A DNA stretch of 34,935 nt from JBJXGV01 sp046160485 (GCA_046160485.1 JBJXGV010000041.1:1-34935), one strand, 5' to 3'. Counted from the first letter of the stretch, positions 1-8,165 are shown. The notes: generated from the letters alone by a model not told the origin. Translations and numbers: made by a program.

Positions 1-2
1 AG

Positions 3-1310
3 CGCTGCGAAGCCGCCGGCGGCAAGTACTACGGTGACTTCTCCGACTGCGCCCACACGGACTGCCCGCAGCCGAAGGGCGCGTGCTGCTTCCGCGACGG
101 CGAATGCAAGGACCTGACGAAGGAAGAATGCGAGGAGGAGGGCGGCTCCTTCTACGGCGAAGGCACGGAGTGCTCGCACACCGATTGCCCGCAACCGAAG
201 GGTGCGTGCTGCTTCCGCGATGGATCCTGCGAGGAGCTCACGCAGGCGGAGTGCCTCGAACGCCGCGGCGAGTACTACGGTGACGACACCGACTGCGCTC
301 ACGCCGACTGCCCGCAGCCGGAAGGCGCTTGCTGCCTCCCGAGCGGCGAGTGTGTCTCCTTGATCGAGGAGCGTTGCAACGCGGCCGAAGGAAAATACTT
401 CGGCGACTTCTCGCTCTGCGATGAGGTGCACTGCGAACAACCGAAGGGCGCGTGCTGCTTCCGTGACGGCTCGTGCAAGGAACTCACGAAGGAAGAGTGC
501 GACGAAGAGAGCGGCTCGTACTACGGCGACTTCACGCTCTGCGACGAGACGCACTGCCCGCAGCCTGAGGGCGCGTGCTGCCTGCACATCGGCACATGCG
601 TCATCGCGACTGCCGCTGAATGCGAAGCGCAAGGCGGGGTCTACGCCGGCGACTACGTGTCGTGCGACGCCGTGAACTGCGATCCGCGCGGCGCGTGTTG
701 CTTCGGCAACGGCGACTGCAAGTACCTCAGTCCGGCGCGATGCGATGCAGAGGGCGGCGTGTTCCAGGGCAGGGGCGTTTCGTGCGAAGAAGCCGACTGC
801 GATTCGCATCTGGGAAGCTGCTGCCTGCCGAACGAGGTCTGCGTGCGCTTGACGTTCGAGGCTTGCTCGCGCGTCGGCGGAATTCCGGGCGATGTCGGTT
901 CGGATTGTGACGACGCGACGTGCGTGACGCGCGGCGCGTGCTGCTTCCCGAACGGCGAGTGCCGCTTTGGAACACCGGCACGCTGCGAAGAACATGGCGG
1001 GCACTTCCGCGGATACGGCGTCCCCTGCCGCAGCGCGGACTGCGCTACGCCGACGGTCGCGTGCTGCCTCAAGAGCGGCGAGTGTGAGGACCTCACTCCC
1101 GACGCTTGTAAGCAGCAGGGTGGATTTGCTGGGCCGGACGGAAGCTCGTGCGACGCCGGGATGAAGTGCGCCCCGCAACGCGCGGGCGTGCGTGGCAAGT
1201 CCGCGACCAGTCAGAAGGGAACGGCCGGCGTGACGAAGTCCGCGCCGGAGAACGCACCGACGGCGACCGAACCCACGACGTGGGGGCGGATCAAGAGGAT
1301 CACCCGCTAA
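3..1310 (+). CDS. Cysteine-rich tandem-repeat protein (5' end outside window)
   Basis: The frame is open from the left edge to a TAA, so the N-terminus, including any signal peptide, is missing. The visible protein is nine full copies, plus the tail of an earlier one, of a 40-41 residue unit. Each unit begins with a Cys-Cys pair: the paired TGC codons lie at 84, 207, 330, 453, 576, 696, 819, 939 and 1062. Spacing is about CC-x5-C-x7-C-x13-C-x4-C, with a conserved GACC start, a GG-(V/S)-Y/F-x-G middle and a PQP linker in the early copies. The six regularly spaced cysteines suggest disulfide-bonded extracytoplasmic modules. Early copies are nearly identical and later ones diverge, so the array seems to have grown by recent duplication. 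A basic, repeat-free tail of about 50 residues ends the protein. Similar GACC repeats occur in large secreted proteins of Planctomycetes and related environmental bacteria; no function is known to me. Confidence 0.85.
   Translation, partial: RCEAAGGKYYGDFSDCAHTDCPQPKGACCFRDGECKDLTKEECEEEGGSFYGEGTECSHTDCPQPKGACCFRDGSCEELTQAECLERRGEYYGDDTDCAHADCPQPEGACCLPSGECVSLIEERCNAAEGKYFGDFSLCDEVHCEQPKGACCFRDGSCKELTKEECDEESGSYYGDFTLCDETHCPQPEGACCLHIGTCVIATAAECEAQGGVYAGDYVSCDAVNCDPRGACCFGNGDCKYLSPARCDAEGGVFQGRGVSCEEADCDSHLGSCCLPNEVCVRLTFEACSRVGGIPGDVGSDCDDATCVTRGACCFPNGECRFGTPARCEEHGGHFRGYGVPCRSADCATPTVACCLKSGECEDLTPDACKQQGGFAGPDGSSCDAGMKCAPQRAGVRGKSATSQKGTAGVTKSAPENAPTATEPTTWGRIKRITR
84..1184 (+). repeat. 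Tandem 123/120-bp coding repeat, nine copies
   Basis: The distance between successive paired TGC codons is 123 bp four times, then 120, 123, 120 and 123 bp. The periodicity is entirely in-frame and codes for the 41/40-residue cysteine module. Conservation is highest in the first four or five copies. Confidence 0.85.
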
Positions 1311-1361
1311 GCCGCGACGAGCGGATGAGCGCCGCCTATCGGCGGAGCTTGAGAATGCGAC

Positions 1362-1387
1362 GGGGCGGCTTCTTCGGAAGCCGCCCC
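1362..1387 (+). terminator. Rho-independent terminator with UUCG tetraloop
   Basis: A perfect 11-bp stem (GGGGCGGCTTC paired with GAAGCCGCCCC) closes on a TTCG tetraloop about 50 bases after the stop of the cysteine-repeat gene. It is followed by a pyrimidine-rich, moderately T-rich stretch (1388-1398). It lies between this plus-strand gene and the converging minus-strand CNNM gene. The opposite strand lacks a T-tract, so it should act mainly on the plus-strand transcript. Confidence 0.8.
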
Positions 1388-1423
1388 TCTCGTTTCTCAT
1401 CGATCTTAGGAATCGATGCCCAG

Positions 1424-2395
1424 CTACCGGGCCTCCTCGATGAAGCCGACGATCCCGAAAGCGATCGACTCGTGCGTCACGATCCCGACGACCTCGCCCG
1501 CGTCGTTCGTCACGAACGCGAGCGGTGTCTTCCCCGCCTGAATCTCGGGGAGAATCTCCTCGATGCGACGCCCCGCCGGGACGAACGGAGCTGGGCGCGT
1601 GATCGCGCCGATGGACGTGTCCGCAGGCGTGTCGAGCAGGTCGTGCACGCCGACGGTGCCGCGCGGCTCGCCGCTCTGCGGCGTTAGGACGACGAGGAAC
1701 GACGCGCCCGACTCGCGAAGAATCGCGGCGGCGCGGCCGGCGGTGTCGGTCTCCAGCGCGGAGGGCAGGCCGTCGACGGGCACGAGCGCGCTCTCGACCG
1801 TCCGCTCGGAGAATCCGAGCACGGCGCGAAACCAACGACGCCCGGCGCCGCCGGCATGCGCGGAACGTTCGAAAAAGTGCGCGAGTTCCTCACGCGTCAG
1901 ACTCGGCTTTCCTTCGCCCGCGCCGCCAGGCACGAGCCGAAGCAAGAGAAGCGACACGGCGTGAAAGACGCGTGCCGCCCCGCCGAGCACCCAGCCGGCC
2001 GCGGCGAGCGGGTACGCGGAGGCGAGCACCAACGCATCGGCGCGCACGCGGAATATCGCCTTGGGCAGGATCTCCGCGATCAGGATCGTCGCGAGAATGA
2101 AGATCGCGATCGCGATCGTCGCGCCGCGGCCGCCCCACTCGCGCAGCGCCATATTCGTGAAGACGGCGGATGCGACGACGCTCGAGAGATTGGTTCCGAC
2201 GAGCGTCAACGCCACGAGCCGCTCCGGGTCGATCAAACGATTCAACAGGAGGCGAGCGCGGCGATCGCCACGCTCGGAAAGGTATCGCAGGCGGATGCGA
2301 TCGCACGAGACGAGTCCGATCTCGACGCCGGCGAAAAACGCGCTCCCGAGAACTCCCGCGGCGATGACGATGACTTCGACGGCTACGCGGTTCAT
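1424..2395 (-). CDS. CNNM/CorC-type membrane protein with CBS region (second copy)
   Basis: This 323-residue protein has an N-terminal DUF21/CNNM transmembrane region (about residues 5-150, several hydrophobic helices, small-residue-rich first helix). A cytoplasmic CBS-pair-like region (about 195-320) follows. It resembles the HlyC/CorC/CNNM family, implicated in Mg2+/Co2+ transport, although older annotations call it hemolysin. Unlike its upstream neighbour it lacks the extra C-terminal CorC_HlyC domain. Its ATG overlaps the stop of that neighbour by 4 nt (ATGA), so the two are probably co-translated and may form a heteromeric complex. Transport activity is inferred from the family only. Confidence 0.85.
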   Translation of the reverse strand: MNRVAVEVIVIAAGVLGSAFFAGVEIGLVSCDRIRLRYLSERGDRRARLLLNRLIDPERLVALTLVGTNLSSVVASAVFTNMALREWGGRGATIAIAIFILATILIAEILPKAIFRVRADALVLASAYPLAAAGWVLGGAARVFHAVSLLLLRLVPGGAGEGKPSLTREELAHFFERSAHAGGAGRRWFRAVLGFSERTVESALVPVDGLPSALETDTAGRAAAILRESGASFLVVLTPQSGEPRGTVGVHDLLDTPADTSIGAITRPAPFVPAGRRIEEILPEIQAGKTPLAFVTNDAGEVVGIVTHESIAFGIVGFIEEAR

Positions 2396-3654
2396 CGGGC
2401 CTCCCGCGGCGCGACCCCGAGTTTGGTGACCTCGAGCTCCACAATTCGATTCGGCTCCGCGCGCCGAACGTAGAACGTGAGATCGTCGACGAAGATCACT
2501 TCGCCCGCCCGCGGGATACGCCCGATGCGCGCGAGAAGGTAGCCGCCGAGGGTCGCCGCGTCGTCGGACTCGAGCACAACGCCGAACGCCTCGTTGAACG
2601 CGTCGAGATCGATGCGCGCCGAAACGATGATCGTCGCCTCCGAGCGCTTCACGTAGCGAGAGTTCACAACGTGGCGTTCGTCGCGGATCTCGCCGACGAT
2701 CTCTTCGAGAACATCCTCGAGCGTCGCAATCCCGGCGATTCCGCCCGACTCCTCGACCGCCACCGCGAAGTGAACTCCGCGCTTCTTAAACTCGAGCAGA
2801 AGTTCGACGACGGGCTTCGACTCCGGCACGTAATAGAGCGGCCGCGCAAGGCTCCGAAGGCTCGCCGCCGGACGCCCGGCGTCGAGCAGGTCGCTTGCGT
2901 GCAGGAGTCCGACGAGATTCTCGAACCGTCCGGCATACAGAGGGATTCGCGAGACGCGTTTCTCTTTCGCGAAGCGGCGCGCCTCCTCGACGGTCGTCGC
3001 CGCGGAGAGCGCGACGATCTCGGTGCGCGGCGTCATCACCTCGCGCACGACGAGATCGTGCACCTCGGTAACGTTGTCGAATATCTCCTTCTCGAACGGC
3101 GCGATGATCCCTTCGTCGTGGCCGAAGTCGACCGCGGCCTTCATGAGCGCCGCGGCGGAGCCCGTGCGGCCCAGCGGAAGAACCTCCTCGCCGCGCTGCG
3201 AAATTCCACGCAGCAGCACGCCGACGAGACCGGAGAGGAGCGCGCGAAGCGGTGCGAGAATCGTCCCGATGACCCGAAGCGGGCCGATCACGATGCGCGA
3301 CACCGGTTCCGGGTGCCGGATCGCGATCGTCTTGGGCCCCGCCTCCGTCACGAAGAGGATCAGGATCGTCATGATCGGAACCGCGACCGCCAGACCGCTT
3401 TCGCCGAAGAGACGAATTGCGACCGCCGTCGCGAATGCGCTGGCGCCCGAGTTGGCGAAGTTGTTCCCGAGAAGGATCGTCACGAGCGCGGCGTTCGGTT
3501 CGCGCATCGTCGCAACGATGGCGCGAGCGCGCGAGCTCGATTCGCGCGCGAGGAGTGCTAGCCGCAGCCGGGATAGCGAAAAAAGGGCGCTCTCCGCTGC
3601 GGAGAAAAAAGCGGAAAGCGCCAAGAGCAGTGCGAGGAGGAGGGCGTCGGTCAC
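2392..3654 (-). CDS. CNNM/CorC (HlyC) family transporter-like protein
   Basis: The protein has an N-terminal DUF21/CNNM membrane domain (about residues 1-180, starting with a Leu/Ala-rich helix containing FFSAAESALFS). A CBS pair (about 195-320) and a C-terminal CorC_HlyC domain (about 335-410) follow. This is the full architecture of the family linked to Mg2+/Co2+ efflux. The longest frame begins at 3699, inside rpoZ, and adds an Arg-rich tail. The GTG at 3654 puts the first membrane helix at the N-terminus as in relatives and leaves an 18-nt gap after rpoZ, so I prefer it (420 aa). It overlaps the following CNNM paralogue by 4 nt. Confidence 0.87.
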   Translation of the reverse strand: MTDALLLALLLALSAFFSAAESALFSLSRLRLALLARESSSRARAIVATMREPNAALVTILLGNNFANSGASAFATAVAIRLFGESGLAVAVPIMTILILFVTEAGPKTIAIRHPEPVSRIVIGPLRVIGTILAPLRALLSGLVGVLLRGISQRGEEVLPLGRTGSAAALMKAAVDFGHDEGIIAPFEKEIFDNVTEVHDLVVREVMTPRTEIVALSAATTVEEARRFAKEKRVSRIPLYAGRFENLVGLLHASDLLDAGRPAASLRSLARPLYYVPESKPVVELLLEFKKRGVHFAVAVEESGGIAGIATLEDVLEEIVGEIRDERHVVNSRYVKRSEATIIVSARIDLDAFNEAFGVVLESDDAATLGGYLLARIGRIPRAGEVIFVDDLTFYVRRAEPNRIVELEVTKLGVAPREAR

Positions 3655-3673
3655 GACACGGCTCGGCGAACGC

Positions 3674-3928
3674 CTAAGCCGGCTTCGCCTCCACCGCAAC
3701 CGCGTACTTCACATCGCCCGCGAGCGTTTCGGTCAGCGCCTTGTCGACGGGATTGACCTGTCCGTCGGGCGGGAGAATCCGATTCGCCAGGTTCACCTGC
3801 CGCGAGCGTTGGGCCGCCACGACGACCATCTCGTACACGTTCGAGAGTTCGGGCATCTGAACGAGGAACGACTTCGCCTCTTTTTGATCTTTCGACACGA
3901 CGAGTTTCTTCTCCTGTCTCGGCTTCAC
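3674..3928 (-). CDS. rpoZ: RNA polymerase omega subunit
   Basis: An 84-residue protein. The core (about residues 27-75) reads like omega: a NVYEMVVVAAQRSRQVN helix followed by NPVDKALTETLAGDVKY, matching the family's conserved helix and its NP-x2-x-AL-x-E-x2-x-G element. Omega binds the beta-prime C-terminal tail and helps RNA polymerase assembly. The start is GTG; the frame has no stop between it and the stop of tmk 42 nt upstream, and no better start is visible. The N-terminal 25 residues are Lys-rich and not typical of the enterobacterial protein. It sits between tmk and the CNNM genes, with no gmk next to it. Confidence 0.8.
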   Translation of the reverse strand: MKPRQEKKLVVSKDQKEAKSFLVQMPELSNVYEMVVVAAQRSRQVNLANRILPPDGQVNPVDKALTETLAGDVKYAVAVEAKPA

Positions 3929-3970
3929 GCCGCGGAAGTCCGCGCCGCGAACACCACCTGCTCGCTCTGG

Positions 3971-4600
3971 TTACCCGACGATCCGCTTCACTTCTTCGTG
4001 GACGACCGCCTTCGGCCGATCTCCGTCGACGACGACGATCGCGCTCCGCTTCGAGCGCCGCGCCGCCTTCGCGAGCGCAAGATAGTTCGCGCGTACCTTC
4101 TCCTGCTTGCGCGTTTCATCGAACAACTCGAGTCCTCGCCTCGACGCCGCAATCCGGCGGCGGCAGACCGTTACCGGCACGTCGAGCAACACCGTCAGAT
4201 CGGGCTCCGGCGCATGCGCGTTGATCTGCGCGACGAACTGTCGGTCGCAATCGATCGACTGGTACGCGAGCGACGAGAGAAGGTAACGATCGCTTACAAC
4301 GGTCCAGCCGTCCCGTACGAGGGGCGCGATCTCGGACGCAACGTGATCGAGCCGGTCCGCGGCGAAGAGAAGCGCCAGCATGGCCGGGCTCAGCGGCTCG
4401 GCTCCCGCGCGCGTCGGCGGAATCGTCAAGCGCCGCTCGAGAAAGAGCCGCAAAAGTCCGCCCACGGGGCCCCGACTCGGTTCCTGCGTGAGGTGCACCT
4501 TTCGCCGCTCGCGCGCGAGCGCGTCGCGGAGCATCGACGCCTGGGTCGTTGTCCCCGCACCATCAAGGCCCTCGAAGACGATTAACCGGCCGCGCTTCAT
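3971..4600 (-). CDS. tmk: Thymidylate kinase
   Basis: The enzyme phosphorylates dTMP to dTDP for DNA precursor supply. The P-loop is FEGLDGAGTTT near the N-terminus; in most homologues it reads GxxGxGKS/T, so the GTTT variant at the lysine position is unusual. A DRY motif with LLSSLAYQ (about residue 106) and a LID region rich in Arg follow. About 209 residues fits the family. The ATG at 4600 has a good purine-rich ribosome site (GGGGA, 5-nt spacing) and starts directly before the first beta strand. An alternative ATG at 4636 would overlap the HU stop by 4 nt and add 12 residues. It lies downstream of HU and upstream of rpoZ. Confidence 0.88.
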   Translation of the reverse strand: MKRGRLIVFEGLDGAGTTTQASMLRDALARERRKVHLTQEPSRGPVGGLLRLFLERRLTIPPTRAGAEPLSPAMLALLFAADRLDHVASEIAPLVRDGWTVVSDRYLLSSLAYQSIDCDRQFVAQINAHAPEPDLTVLLDVPVTVCRRRIAASRRGLELFDETRKQEKVRANYLALAKAARRSKRSAIVVVDGDRPKAVVHEEVKRIVG

Positions 4601-4632
4601 GCTCGTCCCCGGCTTGCCGCGGCTGTTGGGCG

Positions 4633-4914
4633 TCACTTGCCGGGATTGATCCGGCCCTTGAGTTCCTTGGAGACCTTGAAGACCGGAACGCGGCGCGAGG
4701 GTAGGGGAACCGGGTCCCCCGTGCGAGGATTGCGCGCCGTCCGAGCCTTGCGTTCCTTCACCTTGAAGGTCCCAAATCCGCGAATCTCAATGTGATTGCC
4801 GGAAACCAGCGCCTTCTTGATGGCGGCCAGGAACTCGTCGACCGTGTCGGCCGTGTCCTTCTTCGTGAGCCCGGTCGATTCGGAGATCTGTTCGACGAGG
4901 TCGGCCTTCGTCAT
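4633..4914 (-). CDS. hup: HU/IHF-family DNA-binding protein
   Basis: A 93-residue histone-like protein of normal length with the MTKADLVEQISESTGLTKKD start, the IEIRGFGTFKV strand and the ARNPRTGDPV beta-arm whose proline intercalates into DNA. It should bend and compact DNA as a dimer. A strong ribosome site (GAGGAGG) sits about 8 nt before the ATG, consistent with high expression. It appears to be the first gene of an HU-tmk-rpoZ-CNNM-CNNM run. This is the conventional HU of the window; a divergent paralogue is encoded at 30720-31037. Whether it works as HU or as an IHF subunit cannot be told from sequence alone. Confidence 0.93.
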   Translation of the reverse strand: MTKADLVEQISESTGLTKKDTADTVDEFLAAIKKALVSGNHIEIRGFGTFKVKERKARTARNPRTGDPVPLPSRRVPVFKVSKELKGRINPGK

Positions 4915-4997
4915 TCGGTACCCTCCTCTTCAGTGACCCGGGGTCGCCTGGGGGCATGCGGGTCGGACTTGATCGGCTGGAAGTTGCAGGACGCAGA

Positions 4998-5027
4998 ATG
5001 CTATGCGAAGGCGAAAGATACCGTCAA
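4998..5027 (-). promoter_or_regulatory. Candidate sigma70-type promoter for HU
   Basis: On the minus strand, TTGACG (5027-5022) is followed after 18 nt by TAGCAT (5003-4998). A transcript would start near 4990, leaving a leader of about 75 nt before the HU ATG. The rest of the 248-nt space between the HU start and the membrane-protein stop at 5163 shows no gene or clear terminator. Confidence 0.5.
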
Positions 5028-5162
5028 GCCTATTCGCGTATTGGAGCAGTCGCGTTGACGGTCGAGGGGGGGCGTGCGGCGAACGCTTGGGCGGAGCGCT
5101 TCGAGAAGGGTGCGGGCGGGGGCCGATCGCTCTGGTCGCATCGCGCTGAAGCCCCGGGCGGC

Positions 5163-5891
5163 CTAGCCCGTCAACCCATGCCTGAGAAATCCACGCCAAG
5201 TCTCTGCCAGGAAATGCTTAAGCAGTATGTCGACGACGGCGAGGCCAAGGCCGGCCGCGAGGAATCGGCGCCCGGTAGCGAGATCGGCTCCGGCGGAGCG
5301 GAAGCGGCGATACGCGGGCCGCGCGACGGCAACCGCCGCGAGGACAAATCCTGTGACGCGGCAGACACTCCAGACCGGCCAGCCGACAAGAGCGCTGAGC
5401 GCCGGAGCATTCGACACTGCGATGAGGCTCGCGACGTAGAAGTTCATGTAGCCGAGGAGGAAGCCCCCGAGGTAGAGCGCAGCGATCCCACCCGTGGCGA
5501 ATGAAAGAACCAAGAGAACACACAGGTGGAGCAGATGCTCGGGGAGGAACTCGCGGATGTTCCCCTCCTTCCCCACTCCCGTTTCGATCCAGCGGAACGT
5601 CTCGTCGCGGTACGCCGGTCCGTGCGCGACGCGTGACTCCATCCGCTCCGGGAAGACGAGGACCACGAGAATCGTGAGGATCGAGAGGGCGAGAGCCCAC
5701 ACGAGCGCATCGCGCGCGGCCGCGCCGTGCCGGCCCGCGCGGACGTGCGCGATAAAGCGCGGAAGCAGCGCAAGCGGCGGGAGTGCGAAGAACGCGATCC
5801 GTCCCGGGAGCAACGCGGCGATGGCAATCGCGACGAGAAGCGCCGCGATCATCGCAGGCGTCGAGCGAGAGACCAGAGCGACGAGGGGCAC
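5163..5891 (-). CDS. Polytopic membrane protein of unknown function, coupled to UbiA
   Basis: I do not recognise a family. The protein (242 aa) has about six hydrophobic segments: one near residues 14-50, one near 68-85, two in the region rich in LLVLSFATGGIAALYLGG, one around the VTGFVLAAVAVARP segment and one near the C-terminus. A polar loop, GVGKEGNIREFLPEH, lies between the second and third. The GTG start at 5891 shares its first G with the UbiA TAG stop (TAGTG), implying translational coupling. An in-frame ATG at 5852 is a possible shorter start. Longer versions of this frame run antisense-like through the UbiA gene and are not credible. The tight link to a prenyltransferase and a prenol-kinase fusion suggests a role in the same isoprenoid pathway or in moving its lipid product; that is inference only. 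Confidence 0.7.
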   Translation of the reverse strand: MPLVALVSRSTPAMIAALLVAIAIAALLPGRIAFFALPPLALLPRFIAHVRAGRHGAAARDALVWALALSILTILVVLVFPERMESRVAHGPAYRDETFRWIETGVGKEGNIREFLPEHLLHLCVLLVLSFATGGIAALYLGGFLLGYMNFYVASLIAVSNAPALSALVGWPVWSVCRVTGFVLAAVAVARPAYRRFRSAGADLATGRRFLAAGLGLAVVDILLKHFLAETWRGFLRHGLTG

Positions 5892-6787
5892 TACACGAGG
5901 TACGCCGCGGCGATCGCGATCTGCCCGGCGACGAGCATCAGGTACATGTGCTTCCACGAGACGTGGTTCGCCTCGAGCGTCAACTCCTCCGGGCGGCGAA
6001 GAATCAGATAGGCGATGTAGACGCCCCACACCGATAACGCGACGCCGGTGACGGTGAGTATCGTCTTCGAACCCTCGAGGATTCCGGCGCTCGCGCCGAC
6101 CCACATGAGGAGAAACGGAAAAACGAAGAACGGCGCGATGATCTTCGCGCTTCGTCGCACGCCGTAGACGATCGGCAGCGTGCGGCAGCCCCCTTCTTCG
6201 TCGCCCTTCATGTCCGAGAAGTCCTTCGTGGTCGCGGCGCCGAGAACATAGAGGCCGAAGATCATTCCGATGAACCACGGCTCCGCGGTCCACATCGTTT
6301 CGGGGCGCGTCGACGTCCAGCCGGCAACCATGAGCAGACAGCCGCGCGGCAGCGCGATCGTGAGGTTCGCGAGAATTCCCCAGCGCTTCGTTCGAAACGG
6401 CGGCCCGGAGTAAGCGTACGTCACGAACGCGGTGATCAGTACGATCACGAGGAACTGCACGTTCACGAGCGCGGCGGTGATGAACGACGCGACGTAGAGC
6501 AGAATCGTGAACACCCACGCGGCCGGAATCGAGACGCGCCCCGCCGGTAGCGGCCGCTTCGGCTTGTTGATGCGGTCGATCTCGAGATCGAAGTACTGAT
6601 TGATGATGTTCGACGCCGCGTTGAGGATCGCCGCGGACGCCGCGCCGACGAACGCCGCCGCGGGCGGCATGCCACGCGCCGCGATCGCCGCGCCCGAGAG
6701 AAACCCGATCGTCGGCGCCAAGAGCGTGAACGGACGCGTGAGCTGGATGTAGTCGTTGAGCGTGCCTCGTGCCTTCGTGTCGTTCAT
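5891..6787 (-). CDS. UbiA-family prenyltransferase
   Basis: A 298-residue integral-membrane enzyme with both Asp-rich motifs of the UbiA superfamily: NQYFDLEID (residues 63-71) and DFSDMKGD (189-196), each binding Mg2+ and prenyl diphosphate. PKRPLPAG (76-83) and YSGPPFRTKR (126-135) are further signatures. These resemble the subgroup that moves phytyl or geranylgeranyl chains (chlorophyll synthase, homogentisate and geranylgeranylglyceryl-phosphate transferases) more than UbiA or MenA proper, but the acceptor cannot be fixed by eye. An AGGAGAG ribosome site lies 11 nt before the ATG. The upstream gene encodes a two-domain prenol/prenyl-phosphate kinase, which could supply the donor; the downstream membrane-protein gene overlaps its stop codon. 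Confidence 0.9.
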   Translation of the reverse strand: MNDTKARGTLNDYIQLTRPFTLLAPTIGFLSGAAIAARGMPPAAAFVGAASAAILNAASNIINQYFDLEIDRINKPKRPLPAGRVSIPAAWVFTILLYVASFITAALVNVQFLVIVLITAFVTYAYSGPPFRTKRWGILANLTIALPRGCLLMVAGWTSTRPETMWTAEPWFIGMIFGLYVLGAATTKDFSDMKGDEEGGCRTLPIVYGVRRSAKIIAPFFVFPFLLMWVGASAGILEGSKTILTVTGVALSVWGVYIAYLILRRPEELTLEANHVSWKHMYLMLVAGQIAIAAAYLV

Positions 6788-6829
6788 CGTGTGGACATCT
6801 CTCCTAGGGTGACGGGACCGGCCAGGCGC

Positions 6830-8164
6830 CTAGATCCCGAGTGGAAGTCCGATCGCGATCGCGGCGGCCCCGCCGATGAGTGTGTTCGCGAAATTGACGG
6901 CCTCGTTGTCGACCATCTTGAGTTGCTCGAGCGTGGCGCCGAGCACGCTTTCGATCGTCGTGCCGATGAACGCGGCGACGACGACGACCGCCACGCCTGT
7001 GATCGACACGAGTCCGAGCGCGAGCGCGACACCGCCGACCGCGACCGATGCGAGAATCCCGGCAACGGTACCCTCGACGGAAACGGCGCCTTCGGTTCCG
7101 GGCGGCACCGCGCGCAGCGTCGTGATGAGGAACGGATGCTTCCCAAGCAGCTGGCCGATCTCGGACGAAACCGTGTCGGCCGCGGCGGTCGCGAACGCGG
7201 CGACGAACGCGAGCGCGAAGAGCGCCTCGTGCCCCGTGGCCAGCGCGAGAAACGCGGTGAAAAGCCCGATCCCGCAATTGGCGATCGCGTGCTTCGCACC
7301 GCGCCGCCCGCCCTCTTCTTGCGCGAGGCCGCGCGCCGCTTTGCGCTTGTAGCCGAGCTTCGACGAACCCGAGCCGAGCACGAAAAACAGAAAGAGAATC
7401 AAGAACCCGGCGTGGCCGAGGAAGAGATAGATCCCGCCGCCGATGAGAATGCCCGCGACGACGCCCGAGGGTTTCACGGACCGGCCGGCGAAGGCGAGCG
7501 CGGCGAGCGCGATGTTGACGCCGAGCGCCAGAGGAAGACGCGAAGCCAAAAGCGGCGCCGCGTCGTTGAGGCGCGCCGGTTCGACGAGCGTGATCGCCTG
7601 CAAGAAGAGCGCGCCCAAGAGCGGAACGGAGACATTGTCGTCGAGACCGATCGGAACGCTTTCGATGAGCGCGCCGACGAGCGCCGTCGCGAACGAGAGT
7701 GCCGCCAGATGCGGAAGGTTCGCGGCCTCGGGCGCGCAGCCCTTCGCGACCCACCAGGAGATCGCCGTCGCGAACGCGCCGCCGACCAGGAAGTACGCGA
7801 TCGTCCCGGCCCACGATTTGTGCTGATTCCACGGGAGGTGAACGCGGCCCCACGCGCGGCCGACGAGTGTGGCGGGACCGTCGCCGAACGCAAGCACCGC
7901 CCACAACAGCGCCGCCAGATGAAGGCGATCGTAAAACACGAGAATCACGAAGAACACCGCGAGCGGGTAGAGAACGATGCCGCTCCCGAAACCCTTGCGC
8001 GCCTCCTTCGCGCGGTAGAGACCTGGCGCCATGCGCGGCAAGAGCGTGAGGTTCATGGCGACTGCGGTCGCCGCCAGGAGCAGCCCGCCCCACGCGGGCA
8101 CCCAATGCAGAATCACCGCGCAGAGTCCGGCGCACGTGTGCACGAGTTGCCTGCGTGTTTCCAA
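6830..8164 (-). CDS. Fused polyprenol/phytol kinase (VTE5/SEC59-like) and DUF92 (VTE6-like) protein
   Basis: A 444-residue membrane protein of two halves. Residues 1 to about 200 resemble the CTP-dependent dolichol/phytol kinase family: a TRRQLVHT start, then FGDGPATLVGR (93-103) and HKSWAGT (115-121). Residues about 205-444 are DUF92, with GSGSSKLGYKRK (264-275), an ADTVSSEIG block (329-337), VPPGTEGAVSVEGT (353-366) and a late N-x3-NFANTL. In plants and cyanobacteria VTE5 makes phytyl phosphate and DUF92 (VTE6) makes phytyl diphosphate, so the fusion could carry out both steps on one chain. The TTG start at 8164 has GGAG 10 nt upstream and begins 2 nt past the epimerase stop; the longer frame to 8311 lies inside the epimerase gene. 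The substrate (farnesol, geranylgeraniol, phytol) is unknown. Confidence 0.85.
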   Translation of the reverse strand: METRRQLVHTCAGLCAVILHWVPAWGGLLLAATAVAMNLTLLPRMAPGLYRAKEARKGFGSGIVLYPLAVFFVILVFYDRLHLAALLWAVLAFGDGPATLVGRAWGRVHLPWNQHKSWAGTIAYFLVGGAFATAISWWVAKGCAPEAANLPHLAALSFATALVGALIESVPIGLDDNVSVPLLGALFLQAITLVEPARLNDAAPLLASRLPLALGVNIALAALAFAGRSVKPSGVVAGILIGGGIYLFLGHAGFLILFLFFVLGSGSSKLGYKRKAARGLAQEEGGRRGAKHAIANCGIGLFTAFLALATGHEALFALAFVAAFATAAADTVSSEIGQLLGKHPFLITTLRAVPPGTEGAVSVEGTVAGILASVAVGGVALALGLVSITGVAVVVVAAFIGTTIESVLGATLEQLKMVDNEAVNFANTLIGGAAAIAIGLPLGI

Positions 8165-8165
8165 G

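Noticed and set aside
84..1184. Tandem repeats considered as a CRISPR or satellite array
   Set aside because: The 123/120-bp units are in frame, code for a conserved cysteine module and have no spacers of unrelated sequence.
3023..4585. Plus-strand frame of 520 codons across CNNM, rpoZ and tmk
   Set aside because: It is antisense to three supported genes and has an Arg-rich composition without motifs.
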